A stretch of DNA of 64,000 nt from Mesorhizobium erdmanii USDA 3471 (GTDB taxonomy: Bacteria; Pseudomonadota; Alphaproteobacteria; Rhizobiales; Rhizobiaceae). The stretch covers positions 37,200 through 101,199 of the forward strand of contig NZ_KI421454.1 in NCBI RefSeq assembly GCF_000472705.1, read 5' to 3'. Positions 9,275 through 17,872 of the stretch are shown here, in pieces. How positions within the stretch are numbered: position 1 is the stretch's first letter; the number at the start of each line of letters is the position of its first letter. The notes under the pieces were generated by a model. The model did not search any database and was not told the DNA's origin. It saw only the letters and a program-made list of their open reading frames with translations. Both the position numbers and the translations under genes were made by a program.

Positions 9275-9424
9275 TCAGTCGTCCTTGAGTGGAATCTGGG
9301 CGGCTTGATCGGCCTGTGTTTTGCCGCCGGGACGCAAGGCAAAGGCAATGCAGCCGACGAAGAAGAGCGCCATGGCAAGCAGACCCCAGCTGTCCGCGAA
9401 TTCCCGCATCAAATTATAGCTCAT
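9275..9424 (-). CDS. fixQ: cbb3 oxidase small subunit FixQ/CcoQ
   Basis: A 49-residue protein starting MSYNLMREFADSWGLL with one membrane helix and a charged tail ending PLKDD. Size, sequence and position between fixO and fixP are diagnostic of CcoQ, which stabilises the interaction of FixP with the FixN-FixO core. Confidence 0.9.
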   Translation of the reverse strand: MSYNLMREFADSWGLLAMALFFVGCIAFALRPGGKTQADQAAQIPLKDD

Positions 9425-9435
9425 TGCGTCCCCCC

Positions 9436-10167
9436 TCAGCGGTAGCCGGCTGCATCGTCATAGGTCTTGAAATCGACCAGTGTTCCCAGCATTTGCAGAT
9501 AGGCGACGAGGGCATCCATCTCGGTCACCTGCTGCGGATTGCCGTCCAGATCACCGACTTTGGCTTTCGGATAGCGTTTCTCGACGCCGGAGGCATCGGC
9601 ATTCGGGTCGGCCTGGGCCATCAGATCGGCATTGGCGTGCGCGATCATGTCATCGGAGTACGGGACGCCAACACGCGCGTTCGCAACCAGATGCGTCGAG
9701 AAGTCCTTCACCTCGATCGGAGCGTCCTTCAGGAACGCATAGCTCGGCATGATCGATTCCGGCACCACGGAACGTGGATCGGAAAGATGTGCGACGTGCC
9801 ATGCGTTCGAATAGCGGTCACCGACCCGGGCGAGATCGGGCCCGGTGCGCTTCGATCCCCATTGGAAGGGATGATCGTACATCGACTCGGCGGCCAGGCT
9901 GTAGTGGCCGTAGCGCTCGACCTCGTCCCGGAAAGGCCTGATCATCTGGCTGTGGCAGAGGTAGCAGCCCTCGCGCACATAGATGTTGCGTCCGGCGAGT
10001 TCCAGTGGCGAGTAGGGCCGCATGCCTTCGACTTTCTCGATCGTGTTGTCGAGATAGAAAAGCGGCGCAATCTCGACGATGCCGCCGACGGTCACCACAA
10101 GAAGAGAGCCAACGAGAAGAAGCGTGGCGTTCTTCTCGATGATCGCGTGTTTGTCCATCAAGCCCAT
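9436..10167 (-). CDS. fixO: cbb3 oxidase monoheme subunit II, FixO/CcoO
   Basis: The 243-residue protein starts MGLMDKHAIIEKN, has an N-terminal membrane anchor and one c-heme site, GCYLCH, followed by SQMIRPFRDE. A longer open frame extends upstream to 10425, but it overlaps fixN. The start at 10167 lies 12 bases after the fixN stop region and gives the family length. It relays electrons to the heme-copper core in FixN. Confidence 0.94.
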   Translation of the reverse strand: MGLMDKHAIIEKNATLLLVGSLLVVTVGGIVEIAPLFYLDNTIEKVEGMRPYSPLELAGRNIYVREGCYLCHSQMIRPFRDEVERYGHYSLAAESMYDHPFQWGSKRTGPDLARVGDRYSNAWHVAHLSDPRSVVPESIMPSYAFLKDAPIEVKDFSTHLVANARVGVPYSDDMIAHANADLMAQADPNADASGVEKRYPKAKVGDLDGNPQQVTEMDALVAYLQMLGTLVDFKTYDDAAGYR

Positions 10168-10178
10168 TGTCTGGCTCC

Positions 10179-11789
10179 CTATTCGGCAGGCCGGAGGGCG
10201 GGCTCGGAACCTGGCATTGGTTGCTCTTCGCGCTGGTGGCCAAGAATGGTCATGGTCACGTTCCAGGCCATGAGCAGGGCGCCGGTGAGGTACATCGCAC
10301 CGCCGATGGCGCGCATGACGTAGAAGGGATGCATGGCGGCGACGGTTTCGGCGAAGGAGTAGACGAGGAAACCCTGCTCGTCGTATTCGCGCCACATCAG
10401 GCCCTGCATGATGCCGGAAACCCACATCACCGCGGCGTAGACGACGATTCCGAGCGTCGCCAGCCAGAAGTGCCAGGTGACGAGCCGCAGCGAATAGAGA
10501 CGTTCACGGTTCCACAGTTTCGGCACCATGTAGTAGATTGCGCCGAACGAGATCATGCCAACCCAGCCGAGCGCGCCGGAATGGACATGGCCGATGGTCC
10601 AGTCCGTGTAGTGCGACAGCGAATTGACCGTCTTGATCGACATAATCGGACCTTCGAAGGTCGACATGCCGTAGAAGGCGACTGCCATCACCATCATGCG
10701 GATGATCGGATCGGTGCGCAGCTTGTCCCAGGCGCCAGACAGCGTCATCAGGCCATTGATCATACCGCCCCATGACGGCATCCACAGCATGATCGAGAAC
10801 GCCATGCCGAGCGTCTGCGCCCAGTCGGGTAAGGCGGTGTAATGCAGGTGGTGCGGGCCGGCCCAGATGTAGAGAAAGATGATCGCCCAGAAGTGGACGA
10901 TCGACAGGCGGTAGGAATAGACCGGCCGGTTCGCCTGCTTGGGCACGAAATAATACATCATGCCGAGGAACCCGGCGGTGAGGAAGAAACCGACGGCGTT
11001 GTGGCCATACCACCATTGCGTCAAGGCGTCCTGGACGCCGGAGAAGGCGGAGTAGCTCTTCGAGCCCAGGAACGACGCCGGCATCGACAGGTTGTTGATC
11101 ACATGCAGCATCGCGATTGTCACGATGAAGGACAGGTAGAACCAGTTGGCGACGTAGATATGCGGTTCCTTGCGCTTCAGGATCGTGCCGAGGAACAGGA
11201 CGAGATAGGCGACCCAGACGATGGTCAGCCAGAGATCCACATACCATTCGGGTTCGGCGTATTCGCGGGCTTCGGTGATGCCGAGCAGGTAGCCGGTCGC
11301 GGCCATGACGATGAACAGCTGGTAACCCCAGAACACAAACCAGGCCAGTTTGCCGCCAAGCAGCCGGGCGCGGCACGTGCGCTGCACGACATAGAGAGAC
11401 GTGCAAAGCAAAGCGTTGCCGCCGAAAGCAAAGACGACGCCGGATGTGTGCAGCGGCCGCAGCCGGCCGAAATTGAACCAGGGTTGGATGTTGAGGTGAG
11501 GGTATGCCAGCTGCAGGGCAATGATCACACCGACGAGCATGCCGACGACGCCCCAGAATACCGTTGCAATGGCTCCGTAGCGGATCGGGCCATCCATGTA
11601 GGCGGAGGTGTCGACCGGAGCCGCCGGCTTGAAATCTGTGTTGCGCAGCAGGATCGCGGTAAAGCCAGCCACGGCGACGAACAAAACCCCCATATGCTGG
11701 CGAAAAGGTCCTTCTACGCCGAAGCCAGCAGCCACCAGGGCCGCAAAAGCAAACAGGCTTAGAACGACGATCTCCGTGCCGAATTTCAT
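10179..11789 (-). CDS. fixN: cbb3 cytochrome c oxidase catalytic subunit I, FixN/CcoN
   Basis: A 536-residue multi-pass membrane protein with heme-copper oxidase features such as WWYGHNAVGFFLTAGFLG and HYTDWTIGHVHSGALGW. It is the oxygen-reducing, proton-pumping core that lets bacteroids respire at nanomolar oxygen. The frame is open to 11828. I chose the ATG at 11789 because a GGGGA ribosome site lies just upstream. A palindromic FNR/FixK-type box lies 80 bases upstream of the start, the position expected for an activator site about 41 bases before the transcript start. Confidence 0.95.
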   Translation of the reverse strand: MKFGTEIVVLSLFAFAALVAAGFGVEGPFRQHMGVLFVAVAGFTAILLRNTDFKPAAPVDTSAYMDGPIRYGAIATVFWGVVGMLVGVIIALQLAYPHLNIQPWFNFGRLRPLHTSGVVFAFGGNALLCTSLYVVQRTCRARLLGGKLAWFVFWGYQLFIVMAATGYLLGITEAREYAEPEWYVDLWLTIVWVAYLVLFLGTILKRKEPHIYVANWFYLSFIVTIAMLHVINNLSMPASFLGSKSYSAFSGVQDALTQWWYGHNAVGFFLTAGFLGMMYYFVPKQANRPVYSYRLSIVHFWAIIFLYIWAGPHHLHYTALPDWAQTLGMAFSIMLWMPSWGGMINGLMTLSGAWDKLRTDPIIRMMVMAVAFYGMSTFEGPIMSIKTVNSLSHYTDWTIGHVHSGALGWVGMISFGAIYYMVPKLWNRERLYSLRLVTWHFWLATLGIVVYAAVMWVSGIMQGLMWREYDEQGFLVYSFAETVAAMHPFYVMRAIGGAMYLTGALLMAWNVTMTILGHQREEQPMPGSEPALRPAE

Positions 11790-11868
11790 GACATGTCCCC
11801 GACCAGGATTCCAATGCGCGGACGCCAAATCCGCGGTGCATTAATTCCGTAGTTGCCGCCTGCTCGCC

Positions 11869-11882
11869 CTGATCCATGTCAG
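11869..11882 (-). promoter_or_regulatory. FNR/FixK-type palindrome (anaerobox) upstream of fixN
   Basis: CTGATCCATGTCAG is a 14-base palindrome of the TTGA-N6-TCAA type with changes only in the outermost bases. An AT-rich element (TTAAT) lies about 30 bases closer to fixN and could be the -10. The box sits between the divergent fixN and hemerythrin genes and may serve both. Confidence 0.75.
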
Positions 11883-11939
11883 AGCCGCACGATTTTGCTT
11901 CGGGCAGCATCGAGTTCGGTGCAATCAGAAGGTGGCGAT

Positions 11940-12458
11940 TTGAACAAGGAAACGCAGCACGGGCCAACCCGCTCATGGACAAGTGCGGCTTTCTCGCGCC
12001 AGGCCGGCACAGAGGCGATTCCGGGCGAGGTCATGAAGCTTGCCCATCGGGAAAAGCTGGAGCTCTGCTTCTCGCTGGAAAGCATTGCCGATGCACTGCC
12101 GAACGTCGACCGCCTCAAATGTCTTGGAACGGCCAAGAAGATCGTTCCGCTGCTCCGTGACATTCATGGGTTTGAGGAGAGGGTGATTTTCCCTGCGTAT
12201 GAGGCGCACTTGACCCCGGCCGAGGCCAAACTTGCCTCTACCAGCCGGTTGCGCATCGAGCACCTTGAGGATCAATGCTTCGCTGGCGAGGTGGCCGAAA
12301 CGCTCCTAGCGATCGGTCATGGTGATCCGATAGAGAGCGCGGAAGCTGTCGGATTCATGCTACGCGGCTTCTTCGAAGGCTTGCGGCGACACATCGCTTT
12401 CGAACGCGAGCATGTCCTGCCGCGGATCGTAATAAGCGACGAAGGCCCCGACGCTTAG
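11940..12458 (+). CDS. Hemerythrin-like HHE domain protein
   Basis: The frame is open from 11853, but that start lies on the anaerobox. A TTG at 11940 has an AAGGTGG ribosome site 8 bases upstream and gives about 172 residues; an ATG at 12031 is another option. Histidines and acidic residues spaced through helices (DIHGFEERVIFPAYE, RIEHLEDQ, LRRHIAFEREHV) fit the hemerythrin cation-binding fold, which carries a di-iron site binding oxygen or nitric oxide. Between an oxygen-scavenging oxidase and an oxygen sensor, a role in oxygen or NO handling is likely but not shown. Its stop codon overlaps that of fnrN. Confidence 0.75.
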   Translation: MNKETQHGPTRSWTSAAFSRQAGTEAIPGEVMKLAHREKLELCFSLESIADALPNVDRLKCLGTAKKIVPLLRDIHGFEERVIFPAYEAHLTPAEAKLASTSRLRIEHLEDQCFAGEVAETLLAIGHGDPIESAEAVGFMLRGFFEGLRRHIAFEREHVLPRIVISDEGPDA

Positions 12459-13219
12459 GTCTCATTCACAAAGGCCGGTTGCCGCGCGCCTCGGCCGCCG
12501 CAGCGCTGCTCCAGCCGGCTCATGCTGTCGACCGTTACATGGCGTTTGTTCTCGATCCGGATCGCGCCGTCAGCCCGCAATCGCGTAAGCTGGCGGCTCA
12601 CGGTCTCGTTCGTCAGTCCAAGGAAATCAGAGATGTCGGCACGTGTCAGCGGCAGATCGAAGCATGCCGACCCAGCCGCCGGGTCGATACTGGAATCCAT
12701 ATTCCGGGCGATCATGAGGAGAAAGCTCGCCACCTTCTCCGGTGCGGTCTTGCGCCCGAGAGTCACCATCCATTCAAGTGCCTCGTCGAGTTCGTCCAGC
12801 GTCTGCTTGAGCAGGCGATGCTCGAGTCCCGGTGATTCCTTCATTATCCGTTCAACGGCCGCCTTCGGAAACGAGCACAGCGAGACGGAGGTTGCCGCTT
12901 CCACATTGATCGTGCTTTTCACCTTGAAGGGCCGTCCCAGAAAATCCGGTGCGAACCGAAGACCGACAATCTGCTGGCGGCCGTCCGAAAGGCACTTCGT
13001 CAGCTTCACAACGCCTGAAAGCAAGTTTGAAAAGCTGTCGACGGCCTCGGCGTCGGCGATCAGTTCGACCCCCGGCTCGATCTTGTGCCGCGACGAAGTT
13101 TTGGCGAGCCCAACCAAATGGTTTGGATCGAGCGCACCGCAGACGCCGCGATGTCGTGCTGCGCAAGACAGGCAAAGAACGGGAATGCCGGAACTGTGAA
13201 TGTCTTGCCGTACTGTCAT
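12455..13219 (-). CDS. fnrN: Oxygen-responsive Crp/Fnr family regulator, FnrN type
   Basis: The 254-residue protein has an N-terminal cysteine cluster (Cys16, Cys19, Cys27) and an internal Cys115. This matches the four ligands of the oxygen-labile 4Fe-4S cluster of FNR. The C-terminal helix-turn-helix contains ETVSRQLTRLR, whose E..SR pattern reads TTGA half-sites. The regulator should therefore bind the palindromes near fixN and hemN under low oxygen. It is distinguished from FixK, which lacks the N-terminal cysteines. The shared region with hemN holds a box about 92 bases from its start, allowing autoregulation. Confidence 0.9.
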   Translation of the reverse strand: MTVRQDIHSSGIPVLCLSCAARHRGVCGALDPNHLVGLAKTSSRHKIEPGVELIADAEAVDSFSNLLSGVVKLTKCLSDGRQQIVGLRFAPDFLGRPFKVKSTINVEAATSVSLCSFPKAAVERIMKESPGLEHRLLKQTLDELDEALEWMVTLGRKTAPEKVASFLLMIARNMDSSIDPAAGSACFDLPLTRADISDFLGLTNETVSRQLTRLRADGAIRIENKRHVTVDSMSRLEQRCGGRGARQPAFVNET

Positions 13220-13304
13220 TACGCTCGCGCTACCGATCCCAAGTTTCGACAGGATAGCAAGCGATGGCAGAGAAATCCTTGCGGCAGTTTGTCCGTGCTG
13301 GAGG

Positions 13305-13318
13305 CTGACCGAAATCAG
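13305..13318 (+). promoter_or_regulatory. FNR/FixK-type box between fnrN and hemN
   Basis: CTGACCGAAATCAG matches TTGA-N6-TCAA with changes only at the two outer bases. It is 59 bases upstream of the hemN ATG and 86 bases from the divergent fnrN ATG. Confidence 0.7.
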
Positions 13319-13376
13319 GGCATTGGCTCTTCGACGCGTCCAGACTTCCGGCGAGGCAAAAACGGCGGACCACCAA

Positions 13377-14726
13377 ATGAGACCGGATTTAGCTGCCAGG
13401 CTTGGCGAGAACGTCCCGCGTTATACCAGTTACCCGACCGCGCCGCATTTCCATCCTGGCGTCGACGCTGATGTCTATCGAAGCTGGTTGAAGGCGCTCG
13501 AAAGCGGTGACGAGGTCTCGCTCTACCTGCACATCCCTTATTGCGACCGGCTGTGCTGGTTCTGTGCGTGCCATACAAAGCAGACCCGCCGCTACGAGCC
13601 GGTGGCTTCGTATCTCCGCTCGCTTCACGCGGAGATCGCGACTGTCGCAGGTCTTGTCGGCGGCAAGGCCCATGTCCGCGCCGTGCATTTCGGCGGCGGC
13701 TCGCCGACCATGCTGAAGCCCGAGGATATGATAGCCTTGGGAACTGTCCTGCGGGATAGCTTCGATTTTCTTGCCGATGCGAAGATCAGCGTCGAAATCG
13801 AACCCAACGACATGGACGAAGCCCGCCTTGATACACTTGCCGAGATCGGCATGGCGCGGGCGAGCCTCGGCGTTCAGGATTTCGATCCGAAGGTGCAGAA
13901 GGCGATCAACCGCGAGCAGAGCTTTTTGCAGACCAAGGCGGTTGTCGACGGCATTCGCTCTCGCGGCGTAGGGTCCGTGAACCTCGATTTGCTTTACGGC
14001 CTGCCGCATCAGACCAGGGAGAGCGTCTGTTCCACCGTGGCGCAGGCGCTGACTCTGGAGCCGGACCGGATGGCGCTGTTCGGCTACGCGCATGTGCCCT
14101 GGTTCAAGAAGCATCAGACTATGATCGACGAGGCATGGTTGCCGGGTCAGGCCGAACGGTTCGCTCAGTGGCAAATTGCCGCCCGTCTGATCATGGGCGC
14201 CGGATACGAGGCGATTGGAATAGACCATTTCGCCAAGCCGGATGATGCGCTTGCAGTCTCGGCTCGCGCGGGAACAATCCGCCGCAATTTCCAGGGCTAC
14301 ACCGAGGATCGCTGCGAAACACTGATCGGGCTCGGGCCGTCATCGATCAGCCGGTTTCGACAGGGCTATTCGCAGAACATGCCGTCGACAGCCGAATATG
14401 GACGCATGGTCGAGGGGGGACATCTGGCCACGGTCCGCGGCATCGCGTTTTCCGAAGATGACCGTGTTCGCGGCTGGATCATCGAGCGCTTGATGTGCGA
14501 TTTCGGCTTTTCAGCAGCCGATCTGGTGGAACGCTTCGGGGAAGCCGGACAAAAGCTTCTTTTCCAAGCAAGCTCCATCGCCATTGGCGACCCTGCTCGA
14601 CCGCTTGAACTCCAAGGTGACAGTTACGTCGTATCGGCGGAAAGTCGTCCCTTTGTAAGGAGCATTGCAGCGAAGTTCGACAAATATTTCGAAAGTGGAA
14701 CGGCCAGGCACTCAGTGGCAGTCTGA
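13377..14726 (+). CDS. hemN: Oxygen-independent coproporphyrinogen III dehydrogenase
   Basis: The frame is open from 13200, overlapping fnrN, but the ATG at 13377 gives the family length (449 residues) and the family start MRPDLAARLGENVPRYTSYP. The radical-SAM cluster motif is CDRLCWFCAC, with three cysteines for the 4Fe-4S cluster plus the CxC cysteine found in true HemN. The enzyme makes protoporphyrinogen IX without oxygen, supplying heme for the cbb3 oxidase and leghemoglobin-era respiration. An FNR-type box precedes it. A paralogue lies at 32634-33959. Confidence 0.93.
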   Translation: MRPDLAARLGENVPRYTSYPTAPHFHPGVDADVYRSWLKALESGDEVSLYLHIPYCDRLCWFCACHTKQTRRYEPVASYLRSLHAEIATVAGLVGGKAHVRAVHFGGGSPTMLKPEDMIALGTVLRDSFDFLADAKISVEIEPNDMDEARLDTLAEIGMARASLGVQDFDPKVQKAINREQSFLQTKAVVDGIRSRGVGSVNLDLLYGLPHQTRESVCSTVAQALTLEPDRMALFGYAHVPWFKKHQTMIDEAWLPGQAERFAQWQIAARLIMGAGYEAIGIDHFAKPDDALAVSARAGTIRRNFQGYTEDRCETLIGLGPSSISRFRQGYSQNMPSTAEYGRMVEGGHLATVRGIAFSEDDRVRGWIIERLMCDFGFSAADLVERFGEAGQKLLFQASSIAIGDPARPLELQGDSYVVSAESRPFVRSIAAKFDKYFESGTARHSVAV

Positions 14727-15263
14727 GTGCCACAGACGAACGTCACCGTCTTCAGTGGATCGCGAACCTCCTCAAAATCCCCGAAACCAGCAGCTAACAA
14801 TTCGATAGTGCATATGACGCCACTTTACGATGCTGTGACGACGCGGGTATTTCCCAAAGGGGGTCGCATGGCAGAGGGCTGGGACCAGCCGGAACCCTGC
14901 AGGCAGGGCTCCACTTCGTATCCGCCCAAGCAGGTTGGATTGTTCGGCCCAGTCTTTCACTGAATGTCAGCGACGCACCCGATTGCGGCTTCCGCTACTC
15001 AGCGCTGCGGCTCTTGAATGCCCTTTGAGATGAGCTCAATTCTGAGTAACAACCGCACGGCGTTCCCACGTGTCTGAAACCATGCATCAGTGCGGCTAGC
15101 ACGCCCTGCGCCTTGTTCGCGGTTTCCGGGCCGCCCAGGCACTTACTTGACCTCCAGCTGCTCGAAGTTCGCGCATAGGCCTTACACGACGGATCGGTAG
15201 GCCGCGACGGCCGGGAAATTAGGCACCCGGGCGGCTGCGCCAATTGACCACTTTATGCTTCGA
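14727..15263. other. Gene-poor stretch between hemN and the conjugation operon
   Basis: No convincing gene, repeat or promoter is visible in these 537 bases. Short frames on both strands lack family features. This is the boundary between the respiratory module and the trb operon. Confidence 0.5.
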
Positions 15264-15536
15264 TTACTCGGAATCTGAACCTGACACGCGTCGCGATTTC
15301 TCTGACATGCCGGCGGCAGGCAAGCTTTCCTTTCTGGCCTTGGCAAACGCTCTGTCACCTTCCAGAAACCCTGCCAGCATGAAAGGTATGAGTTCCGCTA
15401 CCGTTTCAGACTCGCCATAGGTCTGGCGGTAAAGCGCCGCATAGTCCTTGAGTGCTTGGTTCAGGTCCGCGCTAACGGTGATGGTCATCTTCGAAGGTGT
15501 CCGGTCTGGAAGCTTTCCAAGTTTCAGATCTGCCAT
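15264..15536 (-). CDS. DUF2274-like protein, last gene of the trb operon
   Basis: A 90-residue soluble protein starting MADLKLGKLPDRTPSKMTI, containing TVSADLNQALKDYAALY and AELIPFMLAGFLEGD. These features match the DUF2274 family that regularly follows trbI in alphaproteobacterial conjugation operons. The function is unknown; the fold may be ribbon-helix-helix-like. An AGGAG site precedes the ATG. In the ancestral arrangement the trbI stop lay 12 bases upstream; the RIT insertion now separates the two by over 3.4 kb, so its transcription from the trb promoter is doubtful. Confidence 0.8.
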   Translation of the reverse strand: MADLKLGKLPDRTPSKMTITVSADLNQALKDYAALYRQTYGESETVAELIPFMLAGFLEGDRAFAKARKESLPAAGMSEKSRRVSGSDSE

Positions 15537-15548
15537 GACTACTCCTGT

Positions 15549-15575
15549 TCAAGTCGGGTATGGGCGCAGCACAAG
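15549..15575 (-). pseudogene. Orphaned last codons of trbI
   Basis: Read on the minus strand this segment encodes LVLRPYPT and a TGA stop, the expected end of a TrbI protein. It lies immediately before the DUF2274 gene. The present trbI (stop at 18991) ends DLVFR, so the RIT element split the 3' end of the gene and left these codons behind. Confidence 0.8.
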
Positions 15576-15615
15576 ATCATATGCCGCCCTGTGGACTATC
15601 CCGAGTTGCGTGCGC
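15571..15615 (+). repeat. Left terminal inverted repeat of the RIT element
   Basis: It pairs with 18940-18984 in inverted orientation with two mismatches (at 15576 and 15613). It contains the octamer ACAAGATC that recurs beyond the right end. Confidence 0.88.
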
Positions 15616-15698
15616 ATGTGCTTCCTTTCTGTGGTAATATTAAGAGAATCAGTCGGCATAGTTTGGTTCGTCCAGAACCCGCCGACACTGTGTTTCCG

Positions 15699-16940
15699 AT
15701 GAACAGAGCAAGTCGAAAGAGGCGCTCTCGGCTTTTGGTCGAGGGTCCGCTGGCTCCCTATTTTGAGCCCTATGCCGAGTATCTTGCCGATCAGGGGTAC
15801 TCGCAGGTTTCTTATTGGAAGAAAACGTTCCTCATCAATGAGTTCAGCCGATGGCTGGACCGGGAGGGCATCGCGGTCGAGGAGATAACGACCGCACATG
15901 AAGAAGCATTCCTGCGTGATCGGGCTCAACACCGCTGTCTCAAGGGCGGCGACCGCATCACGCTGTCCGGCGTGACGGCCTGGCTTCGTGAAAAAGGCGT
16001 TATCGACGGCAGGGCCACGGCTTCGGTCGAGATATCTCCTGTTGACTTGGTCTTGCAGGAATACAGGTCCTACCTGCACGATGAGCGCGGCCTGGCAGCG
16101 GCGACCATCGAGAATTACCCCGGATATGTCAGGCGCTTTCTGACGGACATATCCGGCGAGGGCGAACTGCATCTCGCATCCGTGCATGCCAGCCAGATTG
16201 CGGACTACATCCGGCGAAATGCGCCGCAGGACCGCACATTCGCTTCGGCAAAGCACATCGTCACGGCACTGCGGTCGTTCTTCCGCTTCGCGCGGTACCG
16301 CGACTACATCCATACCGATCTTGCCGCGGCAGTCCCATCCGTTGCCGGATGGTCGATGGCGTCGATTCCGAGAGCGATGCCAGCCGACTGTGTTCGGGTT
16401 CTTCTGAACGCGAGCAAGGAATGGCGGGCGCCAGCCGGGTTGCGCAATCGAGCCATCCTGTTGTTGCTCGCGCGGCTCGGGCTGCGCGCAGGAGAGGTTG
16501 TCCGGCTTGAACTGGGGGATATCGATTGGGGTGAAGGCTCGCTGAGCGTGCATGGCAAGGGCCGTACGGAACGGCCGTTGCCCTTGCCTCATGACACGGG
16601 GCAGGCGATTGCAGCCTATCTGGAGCGCGGACGGCCGGAATCGGCCAGCCGCAGAGTGTTCTTGCGCTCCCGCGCCCCCTTTGAAGGTTTGAGGTCGTCC
16701 AGCGACGTAGGCCAGATCGTCGCGCGTGCGATCAGGCGTGCCGGGATTAAGCCCGGTCTCACTGGGTCGCATCAGCTTCGTCATGCGCTTGCCGTCGACA
16801 TGCTGCGCCAAGGGCTGTCGCTGACGGATATTGGCCAGATGCTGCGGCATCGCAGCCCGGATGCAACGCGGCGATACGCGAAGGTCGATCTGGATGCTTT
16901 GCGCAAAGTCGCCCTGCCATGGCCGGGGACTATGCCATGA
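15699..16940 (+). CDS. RIT recombinase 1 (tyrosine recombinase)
   Basis: A 413-residue protein starting MNRASRKRRSRLLVEGP. The C-terminal catalytic domain has the first arginine in LARLGLRAGEVVRLEL, the HxxR box in SHQLRHALAVDML, and the GH-like/tyrosine region MLRHRSPDATRRYAKVD. The frame is open from 15456, but that would run through the inverted repeat. The next gene's ATG overlaps its TGA (16937-16940). The three recombinases of RIT elements are thought to act together in integration. Confidence 0.88.
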   Translation: MNRASRKRRSRLLVEGPLAPYFEPYAEYLADQGYSQVSYWKKTFLINEFSRWLDREGIAVEEITTAHEEAFLRDRAQHRCLKGGDRITLSGVTAWLREKGVIDGRATASVEISPVDLVLQEYRSYLHDERGLAAATIENYPGYVRRFLTDISGEGELHLASVHASQIADYIRRNAPQDRTFASAKHIVTALRSFFRFARYRDYIHTDLAAAVPSVAGWSMASIPRAMPADCVRVLLNASKEWRAPAGLRNRAILLLLARLGLRAGEVVRLELGDIDWGEGSLSVHGKGRTERPLPLPHDTGQAIAAYLERGRPESASRRVFLRSRAPFEGLRSSSDVGQIVARAIRRAGIKPGLTGSHQLRHALAVDMLRQGLSLTDIGQMLRHRSPDATRRYAKVDLDALRKVALPWPGTMP

Positions 16941-17872
16941 ACAGTTTGCGCGACGGCATTGTCGATTACCTGGAGTTGCGCCGGTCCCTCGGCTTCAAGC
17001 TGAAAAAGGACGAGCGGCTGCTCTTGGATTTTGCGCAGTTCATGGAGCGGCGGCGCGCTGCCTGGATCACATCGAAGCTGGCTCTGACCTGGGCGCAACA
17101 GCCTGAATCGACCGATCCTAACTACCTCGCCGGACGACTGCGCGCCGTGCGCAGTTTTGCGCGCTACCGTATCGTGACGGACCCGCGCACCGAGATTCCC
17201 CCGACGGATTTGCTGCCGCGGCAACGAAGCACCTTCCAGGCTCATATCTTCCGCCAGGAAGAGATAGCCCGCGTTCTCGCCGCCAGCCTGCAACGACGGC
17301 GGGGAGCCAAGCCGATCTCGCGCTGGTCGCGCTATACGATCTTCGGCCTGCTGAGTGTCACCGGGATGCGTCTCGGCGAAGTACTGAACCTTGATTTGGA
17401 GGACATCGATCTCGACCACGGTGTCCTGACCATACGCAACACGAAGTTCGGAAAATCCCGCCTGGTCCCAGTCCATGCGACGACCTGCGCTGTCCTCAAG
17501 CAGTACCTGGAACAGCGCAATGCGTTCCTGGCGGGACACAGCGCCCGCCCATTCTTCATCTCGCCGCTTGGCCGTCGCATTACGCATTCGGTTTTGGAAC
17601 TGTCGTTCCGCCGACTGTCCCGGAAACTCGGATTGCGCGGCATCTCGGATGCGACGGGGCCACGTTTGCACGATCTGCGCCACACCATGGCCGTCGAGGT
17701 CTTGCGGCAATGCTATTGCGCAGGCGCGGATCCCGAGCGCCGCCTGCCGGCGCTGTCCACCTACCTCGGGCACACCCATCTCAACTATACCTACTGGTAT
17801 CTGCACCAGAACCCATCTCTCATGCAGCAGGCTGTGACGCGGCTCGAGCATTATTGGGAGGCCTCCACATGA
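16937..17872 (+). CDS. RIT recombinase 2 (tyrosine recombinase)
   Basis: A 311-residue protein from the coupled ATG at 16937; an upstream ATG at 16919 would add six residues. Catalytic features are TGMRLGEVLNLDLEDID, the LHDLRHTMAVEVL box and LGHTHLNYTYWYL with the tyrosine. The short N-terminal core-binding part and the CYCAGADPERRLPALSTY insert are typical of the middle RIT protein. Its stop overlaps the third gene (ATGA at 17869-17872). Confidence 0.88.
   Translation: MNSLRDGIVDYLELRRSLGFKLKKDERLLLDFAQFMERRRAAWITSKLALTWAQQPESTDPNYLAGRLRAVRSFARYRIVTDPRTEIPPTDLLPRQRSTFQAHIFRQEEIARVLAASLQRRRGAKPISRWSRYTIFGLLSVTGMRLGEVLNLDLEDIDLDHGVLTIRNTKFGKSRLVPVHATTCAVLKQYLEQRNAFLAGHSARPFFISPLGRRITHSVLELSFRRLSRKLGLRGISDATGPRLHDLRHTMAVEVLRQCYCAGADPERRLPALSTYLGHTHLNYTYWYLHQNPSLMQQAVTRLEHYWEAST

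Noticed and set aside
9436..10425. Long form of FixO starting at 10425
   Set aside because: It would overlap fixN by more than 240 bases in another frame; the start at 10167 matches the family.
15456..15698. N-terminal extension of the first RIT recombinase
   Set aside because: It would be encoded by the trbI remnant and the terminal inverted repeat; the ATG at 15699 fits the family.
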